Source: Certhia americana
Lineage: Eukaryota > Chordata > Aves > Passeriformes > Certhiidae
Assembly (NCBI GenBank): GCA_018697195.1
Contig: CM031858.1
Span: 107,079,277 to 107,143,276, forward strand
DNA: 64,000 nt
Direction of reading: 5' to 3'
Below are positions 1-12,400 of this stretch, in pieces. Both the position numbers and the translations under genes were made by a program. The notes under the pieces are model-generated. The model had not been told where the DNA came from. It was given only the letters and a program-made list of their open reading frames with translations, and made no database searches. How positions within the stretch are numbered: position 1 is the first letter of the stretch; each line of letters begins with the position of its first letter.

Positions 1-475
1 TATTAATTTAGAATAGTTTTTCATTATAGTCATAAGGGTGAATGGAAAAAAACCCTGTCCTAATGCCAAAAAAAATAGTAAAAAAAAAAAAAAAAAAGGT
101 TGTATTTGCATGTGTGGTGATATTTTTTGGATGCTCTAAAACTTGACTACATGAGAAGTCTGTCCTTCTTCATGTTGGACAGACAGCTTCTGGATGCACA
201 AGCAGCTGCTGTGGCAGTAAAGCTAAACAATATTCATTGGAAGAATAAGCAGCGGTACTTGCTTTATGAGACAGCCTATTCAAGCCTCCAACCATGAGCA
301 GTCCAGATGCTGAGCTTGAAATCTCCTCCCATCCTTCAAAGGACTATAACCAGGAGCATGCAAACATACAGAAATTACCTTAAAGATCATCTTTTGCAAC
401 CCTTCACCACAAGGGCTTGGACAGTTTCCACACCCTCTGGAGGCAAAGACCCAACTCAAGAGACCCAATGCCAAA
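1..475. other. Unique non-coding flank with an A-rich run
   Basis: AT-rich unique sequence with a homopolymeric A run at about 80-97. Short open frames here run into the neighbouring simple repeat and show no recognisable protein. No promoter or RNA gene is evident. Confidence 0.6.
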
Positions 476-836
476 CCTTCCCTTCCCTTCCCTTCCCTTC
501 CCTTCCCTTCCCTTCCCTTCCCTTCCCTTCCCTTCCCTTCCCTTCCCTTCCCTTCCCTTCCCTTCCCTTCCCTTCCCTTCCCTGAAACTTCCCTTCCCTG
601 AAACTTCCCTTCCCTGAAACTTCCCTNNNNNNNNNNNNNNNNNNNNNNNNNNNNNNNNNNNNNNNNNNNNNNNNNNNNNNNNNNNNNNNNNNNNNNNNNN
701 NNNNNNNNNNNNNNNNNNNNNNNNNNCTTCCCTGAAACTTCCCTGAAACTTCCCTGAAACTTCCCTGAAACTTCCCTTCCCTGAAACTTCCCTTCCCTGA
801 AACTTCCCTGAAACTTCCCTGAAACTTCCCTTCCCC
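476..836. repeat. Pyrimidine-rich satellite array 1: (CCTTC)n then TGAAACTTCCC units
   Basis: The array has two parts. Positions 476-582 are a perfect CCTTC pentanucleotide run of about 21 copies. From 583 the repeat switches to an 11-base unit, TGAAACTTCCC, or a 16-base form with one extra TTCCC. A 100-N gap at 627-726 interrupts it. Eight TTCCCTGAA junctions can be counted after the gap and three before it. One strand is almost pure pyrimidine in the pentanucleotide part, which gives mirror symmetry. The array ends in a short degenerate CCCCTACCC edge. True length is unknown because of the gap. The same design recurs at 40.5 kb. I know no named satellite family to assign it to. Confidence 0.95.
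627..726. other. Assembly gap, 100 N
   Basis: Exactly 100 N within the satellite. This is a common placeholder length for a gap of unknown size, so the array length here cannot be read from the coordinates. Confidence 0.98.
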
Positions 837-2616
837 CTACCCTGATGGCAGGTCAGAATTAGCAGCTTCACACCACTGAGCTCTCAACAAAACAAAGACA
901 GGGCCACATTTTGAGAAGTTTTGGATCTGCATGGATATGATCCCAAAATAGATGGGCTTCTGGTCCCAAATTTTGGCACAGCCTTTTGCAGTCTTACTGA
1001 ATTTGCAAAGAGGTGGACTAGGAGCCAAATCTCAGAGGCTGGGATTATTTTTTGTTTTTTTCAGGTCCATTTTTAGTGTAAGAGAAATTATATTATATGC
1101 TATGTTAAAATTGTGACATGGCGTTCTTATCAAGTTATAATATAATGCTATTAATTCCTCACACCCTCTGCAAGTTGCTGTGGCCACAACCCTAATTGTT
1201 TTTTCAAGTTCACAGCATTGTGGCCTCTGGCTCATTATAAAATTATATGTATAATCTCATGGGATGCAAAAGGAAAAGAAAAAGAAATGAAAATCTCTCT
1301 GTGGACCTTTTTGAGTTGTACAAGTCATGGCTTTAGACAGGGAGAAACATTCCAACAACAGAGATTGGCAAATATTAGAAAATTTGGCTATAGATTCTTG
1401 GAAGTTTCTCAGAAGCTTTTCCAAACCTCGTCTTTAGATTATCCAAGACACTACACAGATCTCTTGGGTTACAATTTCTGGTCTTTGCTGACTCCAGCAA
1501 GCACAGACTTTTGTGAAAATTGAAATATAAAATAAACAACTACCTACACCAGGAATGCAAATCTCTTCCCTTTCTTAAATTTTGACTGACTAAATCTTTT
1601 GAGCCTCAGAAAAGTGTATGCATATGTTCACTTGGAGAGCCGATTTGGGTCATATCCTAATATTTAGTTGAACCAATTTAAACAGCCATTCTGATCCAGT
1701 AATTTGCTTTTAATGGATATGACAGGAAGAGCCAGGCACCTTATTGCATTTAGCCTTCTCTGAGTAGCCTAGACTTTGTTTTTCCTCCTGTATATCCCTC
1801 CAGCAGAACTCCCAGTAGCAAAGTACCACTTTGGTCCATGCCAGGTGACAATGGCTCTTGGGCTGGCAGTGCTGAACCATGTTGCACCCTAGTTTCAAAT
1901 GTTTCCATGCCACTGCCCTGGTAGCGGATGACCCATGTAGTGCTTGTTGGCAGATTTACCCACCTGCCAGAATGGGTCTCCATGCTGTCACTGCTCCCTT
2001 CCCATGCCTGCCCTGGTGTTTCCACCATCATGTTATCCAGTGAAAACAGAAGTCATCAGGGTGCCCTTGGGATTGCAGTGTCCCCTAGAGCACGTTTACT
2101 ATGGCTGGAGCAGAAATGTTCCCCATACCCTGTGCTAAACACCCTTGCACAAAATGGTGCTCGTTTCTGGAGAAGAGTTTGGCAGCTAATGGATTCAGTG
2201 TGTGGATTAGAGGCACTAAAAATGGTTTGGAAATTCTCCTAAGCATCTCCAGGTGTTCAATACATTAAAATAGCTGTAAAATAATAAAATGGAGGGAGAA
2301 GCTGTCAGTCATCTTGAACAACATTGTGGACACTTCTGACAGTCAGTGCTATCTCATTCAGAGAGAGCTCCTTTTATTTTGTATTCCCAAGAAAGGTTTT
2401 GTTGGGTCTATTAGTCTTTGGGCAACCCAGAGAAGGGATGTGACATGAATTTAATGTGCTCCTTCTTAAATCCTCACTGTTCTGATAATCACAAAGAGTT
2501 AAAGTAACGCAGCAGAAGGTTTCTCTGGGCCTCTAGGAGGTTCAGCAGATTACTAATACACTACAGGCAGTTTTAATGACAGAGCTTCCAGCTCAAATCT
2601 GGCCTTTTTATTATGA
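837..2616. other. Unique non-coding sequence, nothing recognised
   Basis: Ordinary AT-rich unique sequence. Short open frames of up to about 100 codons occur on both strands, none with a recognisable domain or convincing splice context. No repeat family was recognised. Confidence 0.55.
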
Positions 2617-2700
2617 TGAAGGGCCTGGCCCCAAGTGGTACAGAACACCTGCAGCTCTCATTGAATACAATGGGATCTGATGCTGATGAAAGGGACCATT
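2617..2700. repeat. Eroded palindromic amniote repeat fragment
   Basis: The stretch contains a GGGCCTGGCCCCAAG segment followed by CCTGCAGCTCTCATTGAATA and CAATGGGATCTGATG. This resembles the old interspersed repeats of birds, turtles and crocodilians built around a near-palindromic CCCATTGAAGTCAATGGG core. The match is by eye and strongly diverged, so boundaries and family name are uncertain. Confidence 0.45.
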
Positions 2701-5700
2701 TTCAAACTTCCTTAGAAGTAGGCGCTCCCCAGATGTTATGCAAAAAGCCCTGCAGAACAGGCATCAAGTGCTGTGATACTAGGCAGGCCAGCCACTCTTT
2801 TCCTCAGCTGGATAAACCCAGGAGTTTGTGTGAGTGGTTTATGTGATCAGATCTCCTATCCAGGAGCAAGCAAATTAAGGTCAGTGCTGACTGAATTAAT
2901 GGAAGTATTAGACATTCCTTGAGAAGAACTGGACATTCGAACAAAGAGGATTTTCTCTCAGTGGGAAGGTGCCTGATGACATCTGAGTTTTGTCACTGAC
3001 AATAGTCATAGCAGGACTTTGAATATAATCCAGAAGAAAACTTGTGAGAAACTGGGAAGCATGTGTATGAGGAAAGACAAAGGGATGTGCACAACTTCTT
3101 ATGTGTAATTTCAAAGCAGAGCTTCTACAGAGACTTATTTTATCTGAACTAGTTCATGTCTCTAAATTCCACTGTACACCCACGGTCAAGAGGAAACAAT
3201 GCTTTCCACACCGTGCTATAACACTTTTGAAATTCCCCTTCTTTGCAACTCCCCATGAATCCTTTGGTTAATGCAGATGGAGATCCTGAGCCCTGTGTGG
3301 TACTGGTGCCTCTGGGACAGACCACTGCTGTAGGCATGGGTGGGATTGGTGCTGGCAATTATGGGTGAAATTCTGTAAAACAGTTGATGAAGTGCAAGGC
3401 TGCACCATTTATTTGGGTTCTTTATTGAATTTTATTTAGTCATATTTTCTATGCCTTTTAGCCATTTCTCCCTCCCTTCCTCATTTAATATATCTACTTA
3501 TTATATAGAGAGCTGGTTCTAATTAAAGTCAATCAAAAATAAAACAATACACATAAATTCAAATATATTGTATACTTGATTAGCCATGGCTGGGCAATAA
3601 TATACAAGGGAAAATCTACATTCCTACTCCTCTCAGCTGGGGATAAGATCCAGAATCATATTACCAATATAAACAGCATAAAGCAGTCTGCTTTATTAAT
3701 ACCTAATATATCAGATATCACACATTCATTGCAAAAGGCAAAAGAATAAAAGCATGCCTGCATTCTGACATTGGCACAGATATTAAATAACATGTGTCCT
3801 GTTCTGGATTTTCCTTTCTTTGTTCAGGGTTACAGGAGAAGAAAGGCATAAATACAATAATAGTAAAAAAAAAAAAAAACAACCAAAAAAACCAAAAAAC
3901 CCCAAAAAAGTTCTGTGGCAGTTATGTGGTGGTGGCAACATTGGCCCATTGTATGTAGTGGGCAAACATAAAAATGCAACAAACCTCTCAAATAATATCC
4001 ATGTATCGGGCCAATTCCCAGCCACCACCAGCTGTCCAAGCACTGTGGATTTGCTGTGGCAGTGCAGCATAGCTGGAGGAGGGAAGCAGTATACAAGGAC
4101 TTGGGCAAGTGATTTGTACAGCTCAGGAATGTCACAGAAGTGCTGGGTGTTGTCGGTTTATTTTTCTGCTCTTGGGTCCTCGTAGGACTGGTTTATTCTT
4201 TTCACAGGGCTGTTGTAGCTCACATCCCCAGTGCTGAGGGACTACTGTCAGGAAGAGAAAAGCTGAAGACTTAGTATTCCCTAGTGATGTTTCCTTTCTG
4301 GTATTCTCCCTCTATTCCCTAATCCCTTCCTTCACCATCATCCTGAGGGTGGAGGAGGAGGCAAGGTCCTGAAAAGGGAATGCAGAGGCAGTGCTAGATA
4401 AATGCTGCCAGATAAACCCCTCTCTGTCAAAGTTATTTCCCTGGACAGTTTCTTTGTGTCTGTGTAGCTGGCATAAAGTGGCCAAAGCATACAACTGCCT
4501 CTCATCAGAGTGATTGTGTGTACAGTGTGGGTATGTGAGTATAGAAATTAATAAGGTTGGACTCTCTCTCTCTTACTGCGATTTAGGTTTTCTCCAAATA
4601 TGAAACCCAGTAGCTGGGATTCACTGTATGGAAATAAAACTGTGCACTTTAAAAAACAGTGAAGTGAAACTTCCACAGTAGCTTTGATATGGCTGGTTCT
4701 TTTTTAAGCCACTTGGACTTGGCATTGCTTCCTGACAGTCTGCCAGCCTTGGATGCTGTTGTTTTTATCCATGCTGGAGAATGAGACAGCTTGCTGATGG
4801 CTTTCTGAGTATGGTGTTTGTATGGGTTACCCAGCATCATCCTGAACTCAACCTTTCACATGTGTGCGGGCAGCAGCAGTACAAGGCTGAGCCATGCACA
4901 AGCATGTAAAAGCCTCTATTTCCTTTCTGCTGAAAGTAACAGTCCCTCAGATGGGGGTTATGATATTACTGCCTTCATTCCCTTCTCACCACCACTCTCT
5001 GAAGCCAGTGACCTAGAGCAATATTGTACCCGTTTCTCTCTCCTCACAGCCAATCTGACTCTATACCTCAGCCATCTACCCCTGCCCCTTGTGCACCTGC
5101 CTTGACACTTCAGCCATCCGCCCCTGACACACAGCAAGGCTCTAGGAGCTGACGAAGTTACCACCAGACAACTGATTACCTGCTAATCTGCTGCTTGGCA
5201 GCAGCTGGTTGTGTGAAAGCTCTTATCCTGCAGCTCAACTTTTTCACAGAGGGAGGTACGGCTGAACACGAACTCCTGTACAGAGGCAATTACACAAGCT
5301 ACAGGGTTACTGCCTTGATATAGGCAGTTGAAGACTGCTGCCTCCAAGTATCATTTGAAGTATTTCACACACCAGCAGTGGTGCACATATCTCAGCCTGG
5401 TTTGGTGGACTGGGCATTCATGAACCTGTCAGGTTCACTGAGGTCTGCTCTGCGCTGATGTGTGTGTGTGTGTCTGTGTACAGTCAGATTGTTTTGCTTC
5501 CCATTTGTAAGCTTGTTGAAGAAGATTGCTTTCTGCGGCATTTATTGGGATCTTGCATAATGGGCTGCTTGCCTTGGTGGAGCTGTGAGGTACCAACAAT
5601 ACTGGGGATCCATTGCATGCATCCAAAGAAAATCAAGACATTTCCTTGATTGCATTTGCTTGACTGATGTTTTGGAGTGTGGCACATGGCATTGGGTTTG

Positions 5701-7908
5701 TTGATTAAGTATTATGGTAAGCCAGAAAGTGATTTGCTGTGACATAATAAGATGTGACTGGTGTGTCCTGATGTGTTACAAACTGAGCTGTTGCAGAGGG
5801 ATTCACAGTCAGACCCACATGAAGGTAAAACCTAAAGCACTTTTTCTAACACCCAGTTCTCAGATATTTGACTTGGACAATTACAGATTTGCCACCAACG
5901 CTCTGCTGTCCTCAGTCACCACACTAAATCTTCCTAATTGGCAAATACATTAGTGAGAACTGACATCACCATGTTAGTCACTGCGCAAACATGGAGGTTG
6001 GCGGAGAGGTACAATCGTTCAGGGTTGTCCATAATTAATCACAGGCAGGTAATTCAGAAAGGCTATGGGAACAGTCTCCACATTCACTTACTAACGCTTT
6101 ATGATCCAAAACAGAATCCAGAAGTTATTCCAAGACAGGTGGTCATAAAATCTTGAAAACTGGTACTGAGTGTTGCTTTTGTTGTGCCCTACATAAATCT
6201 GTCATATTTTGGCTAAATTATATGCTGTTTAAAGTCAGAATGTATAGTAAAAACAACCTGTGTTGCGTTTGGAAGAACCTTGGCTGCTGAAACCTCTGAG
6301 TGTTTGCAGGATGCTCTGTGCTGCAGAAGATGAAGCCTCGAAGGAGCTGAGCTTCCCCCACAAGGCAGTCCAGATGGGGCACTGCAGAAGACCTTATGGC
6401 TATATGCAGCCATCTGTGATCAAACAACAAGCAACACAAGAGCTTTATGAACAAGGGCATGTCCACCCTGTACTTGAGCTGAAGGGAAAGCACTGAGACA
6501 GCTCAGCTCTTTGTAACCCACCCTTGGTCTCATGTAGTGCCTGTTCCACAGCTGATTGTGTGGCATGGGCAGACCCAGAGAGGCCAATCAATGCCATATG
6601 GCACCAGGAGTCAAAGGCAACAACAAAAATAGCTTCCATGCAAAAAGGAAAAAAAAAAAAAAAAAGGCAGTGCAAGTCCTGTAAGCATTAAAGTGCTTTG
6701 GGAATATAGAATACAATTGGAGAAGGTTTAAAGAGTGTGTCTCTCTGTTTCTGCAAGTGGTGGGGGCAATAACAAGGCAGCCTTTTTTTCTAACAGTAAC
6801 TGCTGTGTGTGCCAGAGCAAGGGCTGTTCATGAAGCTGTATTTTAGAAATTTGAGGAGTTTCTGTACTTCATCTAAGAATGAAACACAGGAGAGGAATGT
6901 TATTAAACAAAATGAAAAGGAAGGAAAAAAAAATCACAGGGGTTTTTGTGGCTGGTCTCAGGATGAAGACTAGGTTTTACAGTTCTGGAGGCTACCTGAG
7001 ATCTGATAATACTGTGACTGTGATCAAAACAAACTGGAGGTGATTACTGGCAGATTTCAAATTAATCCTTTAAGAAAACATTAGAATGCATCACAGCATA
7101 GCTTAGAGTGGTTGGACTCTCCTATGGCTAGCTAGATATGATACAAAGAAACTCAATATTACTATAAAACTGTAACTGGAGGCCAGAAAAGTCCAGAAAA
7201 GAGTCACAGGATGTTGCCCTTGCTGGGCTAATAGCACACACTCATCTAAGGACCATCAGGTGGGAGAAGGTGCAAGAAATCCCTTGAAATTATGTCAGTT
7301 TGCCAGCTTTTCAGGCAGCAGGACATTATTTCCTTCAGAGGAGGAAGCAGACAGTGACTTAGTCAAATTAACACTTTGTAGGAGCAGGAGATAGTGTTGC
7401 ATTAGATCATTGGACTATAGTTTAGAAAGAAAATGTGTCCTTAACTCCACATGAGTTGAAGAGCATTAAGTCCAAGTTACCACAAAGGGATTTCTTCACA
7501 CTGCAGAAAGAGCTGAGGCACTAGAGAAAAGACAGCTAAGACCCCAAAATCCTCATGGTGAACATATCCCATGGTATTTGTGGAAAAGATTCCACTTTCA
7601 TTGCTGCCAGAGAAAAGGCAATTCTAGAACACAAAAGTGTTCTAGAACCTCTCAGTGGCTGAGAGAAACCTGCTCCTCCTTGACTTTCAAGCTCCTTTGA
7701 TGTGAGCATTTTGTGCCTATCCAACATTCTGGGTACATTTTGCTTCTAAACTTCCCCTGAGTCTTTACTTCTCAGACACTTGTTTAAGTCGAATAGGCAG
7801 ACGTATTTCCTGTAGGTATCTGTTTCCTTTTCTCCTTCTCCTTCCATCTCATTCAGTGTTGGATCATTTGTTCCAGTGTTTCAGGTACTATTCTCCATGA
7901 GAAAATCA
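2701..7908. other. Unique non-coding sequence with simple repeats
   Basis: Mostly unique sequence. A-rich stretches lie at 3865-3908 (A run followed by CCAAAAAA-type motifs) and 6649-6665, and a short GT run lies at about 5458-5478. Open frames up to about 120 codons are present but low complexity or unrecognisable. No gene can be supported. Confidence 0.55.
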
Positions 7909-8932
7909 GTCACAGAATGCGTGAGGCTGGAAAGGACTGCAATAGGTCATCTCATCCAACTGCCTTCTCAAGCAGGGTCATCCTAAAGCACATTGCACAG
8001 AATTGCATCCAGGTGGTTCTTGAATATCTCCAGTGAGAGAGACTCCACAAGTGTCTGTGAAATCTGTTCCAGTGCAGGGTCAACCACATAGTAAGGATGT
8101 TCTTCTTGCGTTCAGGTGGAATTTTCTGTGCACTAGTTGCCACTAGTCGCCTCTAGTCCTATTGCTTGTCACCACTGAGGACAGCCTGGCTCCATCCTCT
8201 TGACACCCTCCCTTTAGATATTTGATGTACACATTTGATGAAGCCCCCTCTCAGTGATCTCTTCTCAATGCTGAACAGGTCCAAGTCTCAGCCAATGTCA
8301 TAAGAGAGATGCTGCTGTCCCTTAATTGTCTTTGTTTCCCTGTGCTGGACCCACTCTGGGTCTCTCCTATACTGGGGATCCCAGAACTGGACACAGAAAT
8401 TGTGATGTGACCTTATTAGGGCTGAGGGGCAGGGTCACCTCCCTTGACCTGATGGCAGTACTGTTCCTAATGTACCCCAGGATACAACTGACCTTCATGG
8501 CCACTAGGGCACTTCTGGCTCATGGATGACTTGTTGTTCAGCAGGACCCCCCAGGTCATTTTCCACAGAGCTGCTTTCCAGCACCTCAGTCCCCAGCCTG
8601 TGCTGCTGCATGAGGTTGTTCTTCCCCAGGTATTTGCCTTTGCTGAACTTTACAAGGTTTGTCTCTGTCCTTCTCTCCAGCCTGTTGAGGTCCTTCTGAG
8701 GGTCTGCACAGCCTGCTGGGCTATCTGCCACTCCTTCCAGTTTTGTGTCACCAGGGAACTTGCTGAGGAAACATCTGTGCCTTCATCTAAGTCATTGATG
8801 GTTAAGTTGAACAATACTGGACCCAGTATTGAACTCTGGGGATACCACCAATGCCAGGTCCCCAACTAGACCCTGTGCCACTGATTATGACCCTCTGGGA
8901 TCTGCAGTTCAGCCAGTTCTCATTGTGACATC
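7909..8932 (-). mobile_element. CR1 LINE, 5'-truncated, with decayed ORF2 reverse transcriptase
   Basis: A non-LTR retrotransposon of the Chicken Repeat 1 family, inserted so that its 3' end is at the left. The left edge has the CR1 terminus (CACAGAATG, GAGGCTGGAAAGGAC). Minus-strand translation gives reverse-transcriptase pieces in order: NWLNCRSQRVIISG near 8900, then SILGPVLFNLTINDLDEG near 8800-8850, then GCADPQKDLNRLE and LLESSS-like blocks near 8550-8720, then the C-terminal HLNMRK-like segment near 8100. The pieces lie in different frames, so several frameshifts have occurred. The conserved FADD catalytic box reads FPGD in its local frame, so one catalytic aspartate is lost. The 5' part of the element is absent. 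It cannot be active. Confidence 0.93.
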
Positions 8933-11274
8933 CCTCTGAATGGTTTTCCACAGTAGGGCAGTAAGTCAGTGTTAGGTCCCCATTCTCACCCTTCCACCCC
9001 AAAGCCATCTTTGCATACACCTCCAGCTCTGGCTCTGCTTATCCACTCCCCTGAGGTTTCTTTGCTTGGAAATTCAGACCTCTCAGTGGCTTGATTCCCA
9101 CTGAGAAGAGCATCATAGCTGTTTCTACCACTAGAAACATAGCTGTTTCTGCTATTTTCTGTTGCTCACTATCCCCAGATTGCAGCAGGGTTTACTTGAG
9201 CAGACACTGCAGCAGGTATCCAGAAGCACTTCCCAGGCAGTAACAGCCAGGGATCCTGTGCCTATGTGCTTTCACTTGTATTTTACTATTTACGAGAAAG
9301 AAAACTAAGGAAGAGAGTGGTTTCTGAAGAAAGACAGGGTAAGGGAGGAAACACAAACTGGTGGAAAAAGAGAAACTGCTTTTTACTTGCATTGTGGGTA
9401 ACAAGAAATATGTGGATGGAGCTGGATGGAAGGAATCTAAGTTGGTGTGGTTTCCCAGTTTTAAAGTTGAAACCAATGCCTGGCTGCTTGAAGGTGGGAG
9501 GCAACAGATGGGGCAGGAGAATTGTTTTGTGGCTGTCACTATGACTGGGGACAAAATCAGTAAGACTACAATATTCTTGGAACTGTTAAAAAAGATCAAA
9601 TACAAAATAAAGAGTTCTTCCTTTTTCATTCTCTTACATTCCTTGATTTACTTCATACTGCAAATTCTCACAGAACACTAGATGAAGAAAACACTCTTTT
9701 CTCCACACATTGTCCACTAGTTCATCACCCTGGGCCACATGAAATGGCTTCAAACAACTCTTCAAAAAAAGTCAAGGTGAAATACCTACATCTTGGTCTT
9801 TTGCATGTGTTTGTATGTGTAAAATGCAGTAGCAACCAGCTTTGAGAACAAAGGGAGTAAGACACTAGGGTGGACTCAGTGGGGGAAGTTGGAGGGGAGG
9901 GCAGAGCAGCGCAGGGCCAGGGAAGAGCTCCCACAAATCAGGACGTGGTATTTCCTCCACTGTTATATAATATTTATATTGCAGTAGTGCCAAGAGGCTG
10001 CAGTCAGGATCAGAGCTATCTGACTATATGAACTCCAGAGAAATGTACCAGGACACAAGCCTTGCCCCAAGGAGAAGATAATCTAAAAGGAAAAAAACCA
10101 CAAACCACACTAATATGAGGAGGGGTGCATGCGTGGGTGGAGCTGATGAGAGGGAGGGACAGAGACAGCCATCTTAGAGTGGGAGCTGCATCTCTCTCCC
10201 AGTTATAAGGGGCTGGCTACCCACAGAGTATCCAAGGTGAGGTTCCTTCTGCAGGCAGAATGATTAGCCCCACAGGGAATTCCCACAATAAGTGGTTATT
10301 CATGAAGAAAGGTGCTTGAAGAGAAGGGTTGAATGCTTAAGAGTTTCGAGAAAAAGGTCTTCGGTAAAAACTAGTGGATTTGAAGACTGACTATGGATTT
10401 TGATGGTAAAGAAGGGAGACTTTTTCCATTTGTTTTCTCCTGGATAATATCTGGGCTGTACTAGTCCAGACCCTGGTTAAATCTGTAATAAAAATATACG
10501 CTTTATGCTGAGGAGTTATAAGTAAGAGTTTCAAGCCCCAGCTGGCCTTCAAGAAAAGCTCCGTAGAGCATAAGCTCTGAATATACTTTTGCTTTTTCGG
10601 TATCAAATGGAGCCACAATGCTCTTGATGTGTGCTGTGCAGCAATGCAAGGTCTGCCTGTCAGGGTTTGTAGAGGAATGTGACACAGTACACAATGCTCA
10701 CATGAGGGCTTTAGTCCTCTGAGCCCTCCAAAAACAAGTGAAAATCTCCCACTGAAAGCAACGTGGTGAAACAAAAGCAGAGAGAAGCCAGCAGCATGGG
10801 GGCATTAGGCTGAACTGACAGCACTTACCAGCTTAATTTATCCATAATACCTGTTGATGAAATGAGTAATTGCACAGGCAAGTGTTTCCATAGCTATGGA
10901 AATGAAAGACTGACCAGAGGAATTTGGTTGGAGTTGGGCTGGAAAACTTGTAGCTGCCCTTGGCTAATTTTGAAAAGATCTCCAAAATACCATGTGCTCT
11001 AGGGTGGGAACTAGTGAAGAAATGGGCTTGAGGAGGCTTGATTTTGATGAAGCCAGTGTACTTCTCCAGTTGGTGGCATTTAGGGGCCATGGCTGCAATT
11101 GCAACTTGTGTTGACAGGGATGATACACTGCAGGGACTAAAAGGAAACCTTTTGAACCTCAGTTGGTGGCTATTTGCCACACACTTCATCTGTAATTGTC
11201 TCTAATCCCAGGCACTTTACCTGTCTGTTGGTGAAACATGGTCACATCCATTCTAAACAAGTAGAAATGCGAAA
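8933..11274. other. Unique non-coding sequence, nothing recognised
   Basis: No repeat family or gene recognised. A minor feature is a short inverted repeat, GTTTCTACCACTAGAAAC, at 9121-9138. The open frames on both strands at 9192-9681 (up to 145 codons) overlap each other and have no known motif. They are likely chance. Confidence 0.5.
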
Positions 11275-11560
11275 GCAGATTTGGTGTTGCAAGCATTAAA
11301 TGCACAAATAAAGAACATAAATTGCAAAAAACAATAACAAAACATCATAAAGTCTATGCGTTGATTACTTTTGAAATAAAGAATTACAAAATAAATCAAT
11401 TCAAGGGAGAAGTAATCGCAATTAATAAGTTGCAAATTAATGTAATGAATGCATCAGAACAAAAGGGTTATTTCTATAATCACAGCTGTGACCCCGATGT
11501 CCTTAGGGCACAATGGATCAGAAAGATTATTTTCCTGCAAATGTTATAACCATGCAGAAA
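11275..11560. promoter_or_regulatory. Candidate conserved non-coding element (AT-rich, homeobox/SOX-like sites)
   Basis: A very AT-rich, non-repetitive block with dense TAAT/ATTA cores, paired TTGCAAATTAATG-like motifs and an AACAAT SOX-type core, without simple-repeat structure. This composition is typical of developmental enhancers in vertebrate gene deserts. Conservation cannot be seen here, so the call is inference from composition only. Confidence 0.3.
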
Positions 11561-12229
11561 TAAAGGTATGGTCAGAATGTACAATTTTACAGTACTGCAA
11601 GACCATATAACTGATTATAAATACCAAGGTAGGATAACATTTTGTTCCTAAAGCTATTTTATAAATGCATGGTGTCTCTTATTTTATGGCATAACCACAG
11701 TGTATAATAGCTAGCTCTGATTCAGTACTTTAATTGCTTGATCATACAAAGCTCTTGGTTTCATGAAGCAATCACAGGTCAAATTTCCTTGTGTCTCTCA
11801 CTCTCATCTGAGTAATCTAATGCTAGGTATGTCAGGGCTAGAGACTGAAAGGTATCCAAACAGCAATCTCCTTGGAAAAAGGAAGAATATTTTTGAGGTA
11901 AAGGGCACCTATTCTATGAGGCTGGGCTCCAGAGTGTGTTTATGCTGCATGATGTGCTGGTGTAGACAGTAACATGCACTACATCTCACAGCATATCAGA
12001 GGCACCAAGCAGTAACAATTTCTGTGACCTTTCCTGAAGGAGAGGGACAAGCTGTCTCACTGTAATTGTGCTTCAAAGTCAACATATCTGTTACCATCCT
12101 GACCCTTCGTCCCTCTCCTCTTCAAACATCCAGCATGTGTATGTATAATGTGATCTTAATGAAAGGCAAAAGAAAATTATGAAAGAAGACTATGCTTTTT
12201 CCCCTCTCAGTTTCTAAATAGCATTGAAC

Positions 12230-12400
12230 ATCCCAATTATATCAGCTCCATAAAAACTATGTCATTATAAATGTGACAAATATTGCACATAGTTGCACCT
12301 ACTAAATCATTAAATAAATTGCTGTTAAGTGCATAAATACATGCCTGACCAAAGTAAATAAATAATCACAATAAGGACTTATAACTGAATTCTCTAAAAC
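12230..12400. promoter_or_regulatory. Candidate conserved non-coding element
   Basis: AT-rich unique block with repeated AAATCATTAAATAAATTG-like and GCATAAATACATG motifs and no simple-repeat periodicity. It resembles the block about 1 kb upstream. Functional status is inferred only. Confidence 0.22.

Noticed and set aside
583..836. CRISPR-like array or interferon response element array in the 11/16-base repeat
   Set aside because: The units are contiguous with no unique spacers, and the spacing of GAAA motifs (11 or 16 bases) does not fit the GAAANNGAAA interferon element.
2660..2760. C/D-box snoRNA suggested by a CTGATGA motif near 2,669
   Set aside because: No matching D box with a terminal stem at a suitable distance; the motif lies in an eroded repeat.
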